Shown: positions 26,792 through 38,100, counted from the stretch's first letter. The stretch: 64,000 nucleotides of DNA from Opitutia bacterium (GCA_003558065.1 PWMU01000187.1:40047-104046); one strand, 5' to 3'. Numbers and translations are program-made. The notes: a model not told the origin generated them from the letters alone.

Positions 26792-26820
26792 TTGACACGT
26801 TTGCAGCAGCGGTCAACATT
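26792..26820 (+). promoter_or_regulatory. candidate promoter of dnaG-rpoD
   Basis: A perfect TTGACA (26792-26797), 17-bp spacer, and AACATT (26815-26820) followed by AACCC. It matches the arrangement before the Mrp gene. The leader to the dnaG ATG would be about 165 nt. The remainder of the 252-bp divergent gap shows no other site I can support. Confidence 0.35.
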
Positions 26821-26994
26821 AACCCTGTCCGAGGAGAATCGCCAGGAATGACGCGCGACGTTCGACCGTTAACCCGCCCCTTCTCCACCCAGGTTCGCCG
26901 GCTCCGACCCGCGTTCCCCGCCCGTTCCGGTCCGGGCACCCCGGCAAAACGAGCCTGATGTCGCCCTCCCGGATCCGCGCCCTTGTCCACTGCA

Positions 26995-28839
26995 ATGGCT
27001 GTCATCAAACAGAACAGTATCGAAGATCTCAAGAGCCGCATCAACATCGTGGATGTGGTGGCCTCGGTTGTCGCCCTCAAGCGGAGTGGTTCCCAGTACA
27101 AGGGATTGAGCCCGTTCAACCCCGAAAGGACCCCGTCCTTTTTCGTCTCGCCCGAAAGGAACATGTTCAAGTGCTTCAGCAGCGGGATGGCGGGAGACAT
27201 TTTCACGTTCGTCATGGAGACCGAACGTTTGACCTTCTACGAGGCCGCGGAAACGCTGGCTCAGCGGTTCGGGATCGAGTTGGAGTACGAAAAAGGCGGT
27301 CTGGACAGGCAGGAGCGTTCGCTTCGCCAGATGATCTTTGAGATTCACGAAATCGCCGCCGGGTATTTCCGGGAGCAGTTTCTTTCGGAAGCGGAGGACG
27401 CCGCGTTCACGCGCCGCTACTGGGAAGAGGAACGCGGGTTCGACGCCGGTTTGGCGGAATCCTTCCGCATCGGTCTGGCACCGCCGGACGGTTCCGGGCT
27501 CCGGCAGCGCCTGACTGACAAGAAGTTTCCACTGGAGGCCCTGCGGCAATCCGGGCTCTTCTACGAACGCGGCCAGGCCAATCGCCCCGAAGCCCTCCAC
27601 GCCCGTTTTCGCAACCGCCTGATGATCCCGATCCGTGATCACCAGGGGCGGGTGGTCGCGTTTACCGCCCGCCAACTGGAAATCACCCCAAAGGACGACC
27701 CAACCCACGAGGCCAAGTACATCAATTCCCCGGAGACTCCCATTTTCAGCAAGAGCCACCTGCTCTTCGGGCTTGACCGCGCACGGATGGAGGTGGGCGA
27801 CGAGACTTCCTTCCTGCTTGTCGAGGGACAGCTCGACGTCATCCGTTGCCACGAACAAGGTCTCAAGACCGCCGTGGCGCCTCAGGGGACCTCGATCACC
27901 GAAAGCCAGCTCGCCTTGCTCAAACGCTACGCTCCGGCGCTGGAATGCCTGCTGGACTCCGATTCCGCCGGTCAAAAGGCCGCTCTCCGGCTCCTGCCCC
28001 AGGCGTTCAAGGTCGGCATAGAGGTCCGCTTCCTGACCCTTCCCGAGGGCGAGGATCCGGACACCTACCTGCGGAAGGGAGGCTCCCAGGCCCTTGCGTC
28101 CCTGCGTGCCGACGCCGTCGACGCCATTACCTTCGCCACACGGAACGTTCTCCCCGATCCGGCCGGGACCAGTCCCGAAAAAAAGACCCAGGCTCTGGAG
28201 CAACTCTTTGAAATCATCCGGCAATCCGAATCCGAAATCGTGCGGAGCGAACACCTCAGACGCGTTTCCCGCCTCGCCCGGCTGCCCGAGGCGGCTGTGC
28301 TGGACGATTTCCAGCACTACCTTCGCAGGCGCCGCCGTACGGCTCCGGCTTCCGCCGCCGACAAAAAAGAATCCGGAGCTCCCGCCGCTCCAAAAAAACT
28401 TTCAACCGCCACCGAGACACTGGTCGCCATCTGCCTGCACGACGACTATTTGGGAAAGCCGATTGCCGAGGTGCTCGATCACGACTGGCTCGACAACGGG
28501 AAGGTCGACGATCGGCTCCTGAACCGCCTGCTGGCTGAGTTCGAGCACGACGAATGGCAGGGGGCCGATCAGATCGACAGCTTGCTTGAAACGATCGAGG
28601 AAAAGCATTTTGCCTACTCCATCCTGTTCCGCAAACCCTACCATGACGACCCCGAAAAACTGGCCAATCAGGCGCTCAAGGCGCTTCATATCGACCACCT
28701 GAACCGGAAAATTAAGCAGATAGAGCTTGAAATAGCCAACAATCAGGAAATACTGGATGATGGAATAGTTTTTTTGCAGAGAAAGATCATCGAACACCGT
28801 CGCAGGAAAACCCATCCACCGAAGCTAGAAGTCACTTAA
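26995..28839 (+). CDS. dnaG: DNA primase
   Basis: This 614-residue primase makes RNA primers at the replication fork. The N-terminal CHC2-like domain reads GLSPFNPERTPSFFVSPE then FKCFSSGMAGDIFTF, so three of the four zinc ligands are replaced (S39, N42 and S63; only C60 remains). The TOPRIM core is intact, with Glu in LLVEGQLDVI and LDSDSAG. The C-terminal helical region would bind the helicase. The ATG at 26995 (MAVIKQNSIEDLKSRINIVDVV) matches the family; an in-frame TTG lies 12 bases upstream. rpoD follows by 9 bp, as in the macromolecular synthesis operon of other bacteria but without rpsU. Confidence 0.95.
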   Translation: MAVIKQNSIEDLKSRINIVDVVASVVALKRSGSQYKGLSPFNPERTPSFFVSPERNMFKCFSSGMAGDIFTFVMETERLTFYEAAETLAQRFGIELEYEKGGLDRQERSLRQMIFEIHEIAAGYFREQFLSEAEDAAFTRRYWEEERGFDAGLAESFRIGLAPPDGSGLRQRLTDKKFPLEALRQSGLFYERGQANRPEALHARFRNRLMIPIRDHQGRVVAFTARQLEITPKDDPTHEAKYINSPETPIFSKSHLLFGLDRARMEVGDETSFLLVEGQLDVIRCHEQGLKTAVAPQGTSITESQLALLKRYAPALECLLDSDSAGQKAALRLLPQAFKVGIEVRFLTLPEGEDPDTYLRKGGSQALASLRADAVDAITFATRNVLPDPAGTSPEKKTQALEQLFEIIRQSESEIVRSEHLRRVSRLARLPEAAVLDDFQHYLRRRRRTAPASAADKKESGAPAAPKKLSTATETLVAICLHDDYLGKPIAEVLDHDWLDNGKVDDRLLNRLLAEFEHDEWQGADQIDSLLETIEEKHFAYSILFRKPYHDDPEKLANQALKALHIDHLNRKIKQIELEIANNQEILDDGIVFLQRKIIEHRRRKTHPPKLEVT

Positions 28840-28848
28840 TATCAAGCC

Positions 28849-30547
<1,699 letters not shown>

Positions 30548-30573
<26 letters not shown>

Positions 30574-30937
30574 GCAGAGGCGTCCAACCGGAGGATTCCC
30601 CCTCGTTATCGCGGTGCTGCTGCTTATCGCGGCCAACCTCGGCGGTTGCGCCACTCTCTCGTCGGATCAGGAAGCCGAGCGGACCCTCTTCCCGTCGTCA
30701 CTGGCGGTGGTCGGCCACGTCGTCTGGGTCGACCGCTCGGAGAACACGGCGGTCATCGAACTCAAACCGGGAGCCTCCGTTTCGATTCAACCGCTCCTCG
30801 CCCGAAACGACGCCATGGTCGAAACCGCCCGCCTTCAGGCCACCGCCATGCGGCAGGGGCAAACTCTGGGGACACGGATCGTCGACGGCCTGCCGAACGT
30901 CGGCGACGAGGTGGTTGTGCGGAGGGAGCGGGAGTGA
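30548..30937 (+). CDS. small predicted lipoprotein
   Basis: The 129-residue product has an N-terminal signal with a lipobox ([11 protein letters not shown]), so it should be lipid-anchored in the envelope. The rest is short and beta-rich ([19 protein letters not shown], then [11 protein letters not shown]). I cannot place it in a family. It overlaps the 3' end of rpoD in another frame; the signal peptide and lipobox argue that it is real. Confidence 0.6.
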
Positions 30938-31008
30938 ACCCTCCAATCGCATTTTATTCTGGCCAACAAACCCGCTGCGTCGGATCCTATGCCGACTGAT
31001 TTAACGAC

Positions 31009-33009
31009 ATGGATTTCGACCTGGCCAGATCCTCAGCAACGGACATTCCCCCCATGGATTTCAAGGCGGAACTCAACGAGGAACAGTACGAAGCCGTCAC
31101 AGCCGAACCGGGCCCCGCGCTCGTTCTGGCCGGAGCGGGCTCGGGCAAGACTCGCACGCTCACCTACCGCGTGGCCTACCTACTTTCCAAGGGGGTTGCG
31201 CCGAATGAAATCCTCCTGCTCACCTTCACCAACAAGGCAGCCCGGGAAATGCTTCATCGCGTCGAGGAACTTACCGGTGTTCCCGGCCGCCGCTTCTGGG
31301 GCGGCACGTTTCATCATGTCGGACACCGCATCCTCCGCATTCACGGGGAACCGGTCGGGCTCAAATCAGGATTCACCATCCTCGACCAGTCCGACGCCGA
31401 ATCGTTTCTCGGAGACCTCGTCAAGGAACGGGACCCAACGTTCTTCAAGGAGAAAACGCATCCGCGCGCACGCCAGCTCGGCGAGATCTTCAGCATGTCG
31501 CGCAACACCTGCCATCCCCTCGAAGAGAGCATTCGCCGGTTTCATCCCCAGCACGAAGAGCTGACCGGGCGCATGCTCCCGCTGTTCGAGGCCTACATGG
31601 AAAGGAAGCTCAAACAGCAGGTCGTCGATTACGATGACCTGCTGGAATACCTTCTGAAGCTGCTCCGGGAAGATGCCGAGACCGCCCGCCACTACCAGGA
31701 ACGCTTTCGTCATCTCCTGGTCGATGAGTATCAGGATACCAATACGCTCCAGGCGAACATCGTCGATACCATCGGCGTTCACCACCGCATCATGGCAGTG
31801 GGCGACGACGCGCAGTGCATCTATTCCTGGCGGGGAGCGAACTATGACAACATCGTCACGTTCCCCGACCGCCATCCCGGCGCCGCCGTGTACAAGATCG
31901 AAACCAATTACCGGAGCACACCCGAAATTCTCGATCTGGCCAACCGGGTGCTGGTCAACCAGGTTCCGGCCAGCGGGTTTTTCAAGGAGCTGCGCGCCTT
32001 TCGCGGGCACCGCGCCCGGCCCTACATGGTCCAGACCATGGACTCGCGGGAACAGGCCCAGTTTCTGATCAAACGAATCGAGGGCCTCACCTCCGAGGGT
32101 TACAACCTGTCCGATATCGCCGTTCTCTACCGGGCGCACTTTCAAGCCATGGAGCTGCAGATGGAGCTCGCACGGCTCAGTATCCCTTTCCAGATCACCA
32201 GCGGGGTCCGCTTCTTCGAACAGGCGCACGTCCGCGACCTGGTGGCTCAGCTTCGGTTCGCCTACAATCCCAATGATCTGACCGCCTTCCAGCGTACGGC
32301 CGGCCTCCTGCCCAAGGTCGGACCCAAAACCGCGTCCAAGCTTCACCAACACGCGCTCGAAATCGCCCGCGACCGGAATATTTCCGTCGTCGACGCCCTG
32401 CAGTCGGAAAAGCTTGTATCGAAGGTTCCCAAAGCAGCCGCCGACGAATGGCCCTCCCTTGTACAGTCTCTCAAAGACGTCGCTGAATCGTGCCGCGCAG
32501 GGGCTCCGTCCGCGACCGTTCAACTCGCGGTCGCCGGCTGGTACGAGGACTATCTGCGCGGCGCCTACAGTAACTTCCACGCCCGCCAGGAGGATCTCCG
32601 GAGTCTTGTGGGATTCGCCGGGCGCTTCGAGGACATGCAGGACATGCTCGCGCAGCTCGTGCTGCTCAATTCCGAAACCAGCGATCGCTCCGTCGATCCG
32701 GATGCGGACGCCCTGCGCCTCACCACGGTCCACCAGGCCAAGGGCCTTGAGTTTCCGGTGGTCTTTGTTATCGGACTGGCCGAGAACCTGTTTCCCCTGC
32801 GCCGCGCAGTGGAAGAAAACAACCTGGAGGAGGAGCGCCGCCTCTTTTACGTAAGCGTCACCCGAGCCAAAGACGAACTGTACCTTTGCTTCCCGACGAT
32901 CGGGCGCTCGAACGGGCCCGCCCTCTCCCTCAAGCCGAGCCGCTTCCTTCAGGATCTTCCGACCCATCTCTACGAGTCGCTTCGCATCCAGCGGGAACGG
33001 GTGTGGTAG
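31009..33009 (+). CDS. UvrD/PcrA-family superfamily 1 DNA helicase
   Basis: The 666-residue protein has the Q-motif-like LNEEQYEAVTAEPGPALVLA, Walker A AGAGSGKTRTL, motif Ia LLTFTNKAAREML, motif II HLLVDEYQDTN, motif III AVGDDAQCIYSWRGA, motif IV YKIETNYRS, motif V LTTVHQAKGLEF and motif VI RRLFYVSVTRAK. It should be a 3'-5' helicase in repair or replication restart. It is shorter than Escherichia coli UvrD (720) and Rep (673 aa, close). PcrA, Rep or UvrD cannot be separated here. Start at 31009; an in-frame ATG at 31054 (MDFKAELNEEQYEAV) is an alternative. Confidence 0.95.
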   Translation: MDFDLARSSATDIPPMDFKAELNEEQYEAVTAEPGPALVLAGAGSGKTRTLTYRVAYLLSKGVAPNEILLLTFTNKAAREMLHRVEELTGVPGRRFWGGTFHHVGHRILRIHGEPVGLKSGFTILDQSDAESFLGDLVKERDPTFFKEKTHPRARQLGEIFSMSRNTCHPLEESIRRFHPQHEELTGRMLPLFEAYMERKLKQQVVDYDDLLEYLLKLLREDAETARHYQERFRHLLVDEYQDTNTLQANIVDTIGVHHRIMAVGDDAQCIYSWRGANYDNIVTFPDRHPGAAVYKIETNYRSTPEILDLANRVLVNQVPASGFFKELRAFRGHRARPYMVQTMDSREQAQFLIKRIEGLTSEGYNLSDIAVLYRAHFQAMELQMELARLSIPFQITSGVRFFEQAHVRDLVAQLRFAYNPNDLTAFQRTAGLLPKVGPKTASKLHQHALEIARDRNISVVDALQSEKLVSKVPKAAADEWPSLVQSLKDVAESCRAGAPSATVQLAVAGWYEDYLRGAYSNFHARQEDLRSLVGFAGRFEDMQDMLAQLVLLNSETSDRSVDPDADALRLTTVHQAKGLEFPVVFVIGLAENLFPLRRAVEENNLEEERRLFYVSVTRAKDELYLCFPTIGRSNGPALSLKPSRFLQDLPTHLYESLRIQRERVW

Positions 33010-33075
33010 GGTTGATTCTTCCTTGCCAACCGGTTTCGGGAAGACAGAGAATGCCTGCCCCGGAATCCAGTTATC

Positions 33076-33627
33076 ATGACCTACACATCCGCTTTCCCGT
33101 CTGGCAAGATCCCCCTCATCCCGTTCCCTCGGGCCCTCAAGATGACTGCGTTCGGCCTGCTCGGGTCGGTTTTACCAACTGCGTTCGCCCCGGAATCGGC
33201 GGCCGCGGAGATTGTCCGCGTGATCCCCGAATTTCGCGCAGAGGAATCCTTTCACCGCATCTCCGAATATTTTACCGGCCGCGAGAACCCGGGACGCCGG
33301 GCCATCCTGCGTTCGGATCCCGACATTCGCGAAGGTTTTTATCTGAAAGTCCGCCTGCGCCGAACGGATCGTGAAACCTTTCCGGAAGGCACCGCCATTC
33401 TCGAAGTGGCTATGCCCGACGAGCAGCGCACCCGGGAATACGAATACGCACTCGACACCGTCACCCGGCGCCGGCCCCTGATTATGACCGGGATCACGGG
33501 CGACGACTGGCCCGCGGAGCTGGAGCGCCCGCTCGCCTGGAAAATTTCGTTCTTCGACCCTGACGGCGACCTTCTCGACTCCGAACAGAGTTTTCTCTGG
33601 GCGATGCCCGACGACGAGCAGGAATGA
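33076..33627 (+). CDS. exported protein of unknown function
   Basis: The 183-residue protein has a signal-peptide-like N-terminus (MTAFGLLGSVLPTAFAPESAAA, residues about 23-44), so it is probably exported. The mature part has the segments GFYLKVRLRRTDRETFPEGTA and AWKISFFDPDGDLLDSEQS, which suggest a beta-sandwich. I recognise no family. The gene follows the helicase by 66 bp on the same strand and may be co-transcribed with it. A compound hairpin 88 bp after the stop could terminate it. Confidence 0.6.
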   Translation: MTYTSAFPSGKIPLIPFPRALKMTAFGLLGSVLPTAFAPESAAAEIVRVIPEFRAEESFHRISEYFTGRENPGRRAILRSDPDIREGFYLKVRLRRTDRETFPEGTAILEVAMPDEQRTREYEYALDTVTRRRPLIMTGITGDDWPAELERPLAWKISFFDPDGDLLDSEQSFLWAMPDDEQE

Positions 33628-33714
33628 TTCGGAACGCTCAGTCCGTCGGGGCGGGTTCGGTACCCTGGCCTGACGGTTGCCGCTTCGCCCGTCTTGGAGC
33701 CGGACTCTCATTCA

Positions 33715-33756
33715 CCCCTCCTTTAACGTTTCGATAACGAAACGCAGCAGAAGGGG
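33715..33756. terminator. compound hairpin between convergent genes
   Basis: The inner stem CGTTTCG-ATAA-CGAAACG (33727-33744) is perfect. Outer arms CCCCT (33715-33719) and AGGGG (33752-33756) can also pair. It lies between the convergent exported-protein and pseudopilin genes, so it may end both transcripts. No U-run. Confidence 0.5.
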
Positions 33757-33776
33757 CGGGAAGACGGCCTCATTGC

Positions 33777-34502
33777 CTACCGTCCAACGCCCGGGTTGTC
33801 CGGATCCCACATCCATCCCGGGGGATCGTCGTCGTCTTCCCCGTTGGCGGTATAGATCGCGCCGCCGGCCACGACAAAGTTGGCCCGGTTGTTGTGCCGG
33901 TAGGTTTCGGTGTGAAACTCGTTGTAGTTATTGCGATGCATGTGCCAGTTACGGGCACGGTCGCCGAAAACGATCGTATTCTGATGATCGGCCAGCCATT
34001 CCATGTTGGTCCGCGAACTCTCCCCCGGAGGCGCGTTGGTCCAGTCAACCTCGAAGACTTCGGTATTCATGGCGTAGCTGATATAGTTGGGGCCATGGTT
34101 GTGCATGATCGGGTCCGAGGGGCAGTTGCCGATTGTATCGATCCTTCCACCGTCCCTGTGCCCGAACCACCAGGGATTGGAGACTCCCTCGAGTTCATAC
34201 CCCGCGTACGGTCCAAGCTGTTCCACCCAACCCAGATTCCGCCCATCCGGCATCCTTTGCTGGGCCCTGGGAACAAGACCGTCATTATCGTTCGCATACA
34301 TCACCCAGGCACTGTGCCACTGGCGGAGATTGCTTTGACACACCGAGTTTCGGGCGGACTCCCGCACGCTGCTGACCACGGGAATCAGAATCGCGGCCAG
34401 AATGCCGATGATCGCGATGACAGTCAGCAATTCAATCAGGGTGAAGCCAACCCGCTGCTTCGGAACGGGCCACGAAAAGGAAGATTCGGTTTTCAAGTTC
34501 AT
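33777..34502 (-). CDS. prepilin-type (type II secretion/type IV pilin-like) protein
   Basis: The 241-residue protein begins with a 20-residue leader ([19 protein letters not shown]) and then [20 protein letters not shown], the type IV prepilin cleavage and methylation site, with cleavage after Gly and E5 present. The remainder contains [19 protein letters not shown] and an aromatic-, His- and Asn-rich C-terminus, as in pseudopilin-like proteins that are very numerous in Planctomycetes and Verrucomicrobia. It needs a prepilin peptidase, not seen here. The PilC homologue at 5.5-6.7 kb is not adjacent. Function unknown, probably envelope or secretion. Confidence 0.85.
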   Translation of the reverse strand: MNLKTESSFSWPVPKQRVGFTLIELLTVIAIIGILAAILIPVVSSVRESARNSVCQSNLRQWHSAWVMYANDNDGLVPRAQQRMPDGRNLGWVEQLGPYAGYELEGVSNPWWFGHRDGGRIDTIGNCPSDPIMHNHGPNYISYAMNTEVFEVDWTNAPPGESSRTNMEWLADHQNTIVFGDRARNWHMHRNNYNEFHTETYRHNNRANFVVAGGAIYTANGEDDDDPPGWMWDPDNPGVGR

Positions 34503-34855
34503 TTCCGGGTACTCACCGCGGCACAGGTATCAGACGTTCACCGAAAAATCGATTAGCGTCTTCAAACAGGGCAACGGAATTTCGGGTTCTTCGTTGGTTT
34601 CTTATTCGGGAGACTCAGATAGTGTCTGAATTATAAGTAATAATCACAAAACAATTCGTTAAAGTCAACAGGCAGATAAAATTTTCATTTTTGAGCCCCC
34701 GAAAAATCAGTCATCCCATGACACTCCGGCACGGACCCCGTTGCACCGATTCCTGACCAGCCGGAACTGAATTCCAATCTTGCGCTACAGCGGGTGCCAC
34801 GGAACCTTTATTCCAGTTGAATTCCACCGCTTCAGTCAAAAAGGAACGGGCCCGC
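34503..34855. other. AT-rich intergenic region upstream of the pseudopilin and OGG1-type genes
   Basis: This 353-bp gap separates two divergent genes. Bases 34620-34690 are clearly AT-rich compared with the surroundings. On the minus strand a perfect TATAAT lies at 34635-34630, without a matching -35, so it is only a weak promoter candidate for the pseudopilin. On the plus strand AAGGA (34841-34845) is the ribosome-binding site of the glycosylase gene. I see no repeat, RNA or open frame. Confidence 0.45.
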
Positions 34856-35746
34856 ATGGTCACCTGGACTCCCTGGCGGGCCCTGGAACCCGAATTCCCG
34901 ATGGGCGGCCTCTCTCTCGCCGAAACCCTTGACGGGGGGCAGGCGTTCCGGTGGCACGGCGACGGAGACGGGGTCTGGACGGGTCAATGGGCGGACGTGG
35001 CCGTCCGGCTCCGGCTGAATGACCACGGCCGGCTCGAATGGTCGGCGCCGGTGGAGTTGGGAAAAAAGGTCCCCGAGGCCCTCCGCCGCTATTTCGCCCT
35101 TGACCGGGATTTTGTTGAACTGGCCGATCGGCTTCCCTGGCGCAGTGATCCGCATCTGGCCCGGGCGATCGAAACCTTTCCCGGTTTGCCCATTCTCCGG
35201 CAACCCCTGCCCGAAACGCTACTCGCTTTTCTTTGCAGCGCCACCAAGCAGATCGTTCAGATCAAGCAAATGCTCGGATTGCTTGCGGAACGATTCGGCC
35301 GGGAGGTTCTTCCCGGATTCCGTGCACTCCCGGATTGGAACAGGCTCGACTCCGTGTCCGAGACGGATCTGCGCGCCTGCGCGCTCGGCTTTCGCGCCCG
35401 TTACATCAAGGCCGTCGCCCGCATCCTCGGAGGCCGGCCCGGCTGGGAGGAAACCCTGACCGCCCTGCCCTATCCCGAGGCCCGGGACTGGCTGATGCAG
35501 CTCCCCGGAGTCGGAGAAAAAGTCGCCGACTGCGTGCTCCTCTTCGGCGCGGGAAGACTGGAAGCGTTCCCGGTGGACGTCTGGATTCTCAAGGTCATGC
35601 GGCAACGTTATCATTTGGAGGACTGGACGTTACATCAGATTGCCCAGTTCGGCCGGATCCATTTCGGTTCCGCCGCCGGCCTGGCGCAGCAATACCTGTT
35701 CGCTTACGAACGTCGCGTTGCAGCCGCGGCGAAACCGCCAAACTGA
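34856..35746 (+). CDS. OGG1-type 8-oxoguanine DNA glycosylase/AP lyase
   Basis: The 296-residue protein matches eukaryote-type OGG1. The N-terminal domain has GGQAFRWH. The core has FLCSATKQIVQI, and the helix-hairpin-helix reads LPGVGEKVADCVLLFGAGR with the Schiff-base Lys222. The catalytic Asp241 (FPVDVWI) follows 19 residues later, as in human OGG1 (K249, D268). The C-terminus has AQQYLFAYER. It removes oxidised guanine paired with C and nicks the strand. The ATG at 34856 has a good ribosome-binding site (AAGGA). An in-frame TTG at 34817 is unlikely. Confidence 0.92.
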   Translation: MVTWTPWRALEPEFPMGGLSLAETLDGGQAFRWHGDGDGVWTGQWADVAVRLRLNDHGRLEWSAPVELGKKVPEALRRYFALDRDFVELADRLPWRSDPHLARAIETFPGLPILRQPLPETLLAFLCSATKQIVQIKQMLGLLAERFGREVLPGFRALPDWNRLDSVSETDLRACALGFRARYIKAVARILGGRPGWEETLTALPYPEARDWLMQLPGVGEKVADCVLLFGAGRLEAFPVDVWILKVMRQRYHLEDWTLHQIAQFGRIHFGSAAGLAQQYLFAYERRVAAAAKPPN

Positions 35747-35792
35747 GACAGCTCGGACACGTCACCGCTAGTTTCCTAATCAACTGTGCACC

Positions 35793-36311
35793 ATGGAGTT
35801 TCATGATTTTTCCATCGAGTCATTGCTCGGCCCGGCACTGGCCGCCGGGGTCATCCTGTTTTTCGTCCTGCTTCGCCTCCTCTGGCGGCGCGAGCGGGAC
35901 CATTTCCCGTTCGAGCCGCGCGACAGCCTCATGACGGAAACGGAACTCGCTTTCTTCGGGATTCTCGAACAGGCGCTCGAAGACAGCTACCGGATCTATT
36001 CAAAGGTCCGGCTCGAGGACATTATCCAGGTGAAGCCCGGAATCGAAAAAGCCACCGCTTTCGCCGCCCGGAACCGGATCAAATGCCGCCACATTGATTT
36101 TGTTCTGTGCGATCCCGAGACCCTGAAAATACTTGCCTCCATCGAGCTGGATGACCGTTCGCACGAACGTCCCGAACGCATGGACCGGGATGATTTTGTG
36201 GACGAAGCCCTCCGCGTCTGCGGCATTCCCTGCATCCGGTTTCCCGTCCAACGCAACTACAGTTCCCGTGAAATCCGTCAGGCGGTCGAAGACTGCGCGT
36301 TGGAGGAATAG
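35793..36311 (+). CDS. DUF2726 domain-containing membrane-anchored protein
   Basis: The 172-residue protein has an N-terminal transmembrane segment (about 11-30, GPALAAGVILFFVLLRLLW). A DUF2726 domain follows with LTETE-like MTETELAFFGIL, then RHIDFVLCDPETLKILASIELDDRSH and CGIPCIRFPV. DUF2726 is predicted to be a restriction-endonuclease-like fold; the Asp of HIDFVLC, the Glu-Leu-Asp-Asp and the following His fit that. What a nuclease-like domain would do on the cytoplasmic face of a membrane is unclear. It lies 46 bp after the OGG1-type gene on the same strand. Confidence 0.8.
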   Translation: MEFHDFSIESLLGPALAAGVILFFVLLRLLWRRERDHFPFEPRDSLMTETELAFFGILEQALEDSYRIYSKVRLEDIIQVKPGIEKATAFAARNRIKCRHIDFVLCDPETLKILASIELDDRSHERPERMDRDDFVDEALRVCGIPCIRFPVQRNYSSREIRQAVEDCALEE

Positions 36312-36336
36312 GGATTGCGATGGACGCCACCCGTCC

Positions 36337-37980
36337 TCAGCAACATCCCCTTTTTTCCGCGCGGCGGAGAAGCCGGCGCCGGGCCGAGCGTATCCATGTT
36401 TCAGATTTTGGAAAATCCGTGAAACTGGCCAGTGACGCCAGCAGGCGGTCCTCACGATCGACGCCGGCGGCTTGCAGTAATGCGTAATCCTGGAGACTCT
36501 CGGCGAAAATTTCCCAGCGCAATGAATCGTTCGGGCCCTCCGGGCCGGGATACAGCATAAACGTGTCCCCGTAGGGCCAGTTCGGCCAGCCGTGTCCGTC
36601 GTGAACGGTAAATGGGTCGATCAGTTCACGCGTCTGCGACCGGTACCAGTAGTTGGCGCCCCAATGCAGAAACCCCTGGAAAGGCCACCTGTAAAAGAGC
36701 CATCCGTTCATCCGGATCTTCGGCAGCGGCGTATCCAAAAGGCGCGTAACGTGACTTCCCCGCTGGCTGCAGCAGTAGTAACACCAGCCCTGAATTCCCT
36801 CCTCGACAAACGGGAGGGCGTGGTTGATCGCGGCCACAGGCGTATCAGTCAGGCCTTCCCTCGCAAAATTGATGTCGGAAATCGCGTCCATTATATTCAT
36901 CCACGGAGCGATCTCCTTAACCATCGAGCGGGCGGCCCGGTAGTTGTCAAGATGATGGCCGCGTGGTTCGTCGGACAGATGAAAGAAACTCCGCCCCGCA
37001 AGCCCTTCTTTCACGAGGAACCGGTGCAGCGCCGGAAGCAGCTGTTCCAGAAAGCGCCGGTAGACGGGAGATGTGGCGGCTTCTCCGGCGCTCCAAAGGA
37101 GCTTTTCCTCCTTCCCCTGCCCCTCGTAGACCCGAACCGCACGCTCCACCCCCCACTGGGTAAACAGATGCGGCCATTCGAAGTAACGCAGCCCGCAATT
37201 CCGAGCGGTCTTGAGGAATCGCCGGACATCCCGCCAGTCGAACCGGTAGCGATCCTTCCCCTCGCGGAAAACGCGCAGCAGTTGGGTCGGACGTTTCACA
37301 CCGTCCAGGGACGGCGTCAGCAGCGGCACGTACAGGGTGTCCTGTCCGTGTTCGCTCAGGTTCTTGAGGTACCGCGGCAGCATTTCCCAAAACCGCGGCT
37401 CAAACGCTTCCATCCCGTAGTAATCGAGCAACGCGTCGCAATAAAACCAGTTGCTCACCCGAAACCCGCGCCGCTGACGGAGAGTCACATCCGCCACATT
37501 GACGGTAAAGACGTGCCGGCGCAGGAGTTTTCCCTCGGCATACACGGCAACACTGATCCGATGGGAACCGGGTTTTATCTTCCGGCGCGGGATAACCGAG
37601 ATCCAAAAAGCGTGCGTTTCGCGGGCGGGAAGCCGCAGGGTGTCTCCGTCGAACAAGGGATCCGGCACGTACCCGGGAATCCGGTCGAAACCGTCAATTT
37701 CGCCGGGCGGCGCCTGCCAGTTGTGATGCGGCACCGGAACGTAGCCGATCCGCCGTACACGGAGTTTCCATTCCTTCGGTCCCCGGACCGCCACCCGAAC
37801 CTCCACCGGACGGGGAACCGGCTCGTTCTCCGCCTCGACACGCCGCATTCCCAGTTGAAAACTGAAACGCTCGTTGCCGGCGACTTCGAGGGTCAACGAC
37901 CGATTCGGTTGGACGGGAGTCCCGGGAAAATGCCGGTTAAGTGAAGTCTTCAGCCAAGTCTTGAGTGTCTTTTTCATCAA
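36337..37980 (-). CDS. DUF4091 domain-containing, glycoside-hydrolase-like protein
   Basis: The 547-residue protein has no signal peptide. The N-terminal third is beta-rich (SLTLEVAGNERFSFQLGM, then ETHAFWISVIPRRKIKPGSH). A TIM-barrel-like part follows with FFHLSDEPRGHHLDNY, typical of DUF4091 proteins that resemble glycoside hydrolases. The C-terminus has GDTFMLYPGPEGPNDSLRWE, also characteristic of the family. The acidic SDEP is the likely catalytic or binding region. The substrate is unknown. It converges with the DUF2726 gene and is separated from purF by about 130 bp. Confidence 0.82.
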   Translation of the reverse strand: MMKKTLKTWLKTSLNRHFPGTPVQPNRSLTLEVAGNERFSFQLGMRRVEAENEPVPRPVEVRVAVRGPKEWKLRVRRIGYVPVPHHNWQAPPGEIDGFDRIPGYVPDPLFDGDTLRLPARETHAFWISVIPRRKIKPGSHRISVAVYAEGKLLRRHVFTVNVADVTLRQRRGFRVSNWFYCDALLDYYGMEAFEPRFWEMLPRYLKNLSEHGQDTLYVPLLTPSLDGVKRPTQLLRVFREGKDRYRFDWRDVRRFLKTARNCGLRYFEWPHLFTQWGVERAVRVYEGQGKEEKLLWSAGEAATSPVYRRFLEQLLPALHRFLVKEGLAGRSFFHLSDEPRGHHLDNYRAARSMVKEIAPWMNIMDAISDINFAREGLTDTPVAAINHALPFVEEGIQGWCYYCCSQRGSHVTRLLDTPLPKIRMNGWLFYRWPFQGFLHWGANYWYRSQTRELIDPFTVHDGHGWPNWPYGDTFMLYPGPEGPNDSLRWEIFAESLQDYALLQAAGVDREDRLLASLASFTDFPKSETWIRSARRRLLRRAEKRGCC

Positions 37981-38080
37981 TCAACGAGTCGTGTTCGGGT
38001 AAACCTTCTTCCATATTCCGCCTTATTTTTTTCGCCATGGCCCAGGTTCAAGGCTCCGGCTCGCACAACCGTCCAGGAGT

Positions 38081-38100
38081 CTGTCGGGCTTCGCCGACAG
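38081..38100 (-). terminator. hairpin after purF
   Basis: CTGTCGG (38081-38087), loop GCTTCG, CCGACAG (38094-38100): a perfect 7-bp stem just beyond the purF stop at 38110. No U-run follows, so termination would be weak or factor-assisted. Confidence 0.5.

Noticed and set aside
34728..34745. Possible sigma-54 promoter (GGCACG and TTGCA)
   Set aside because: The GG and GC elements are 15 bases apart instead of 12, so sigma-54 could not bind in the usual way.
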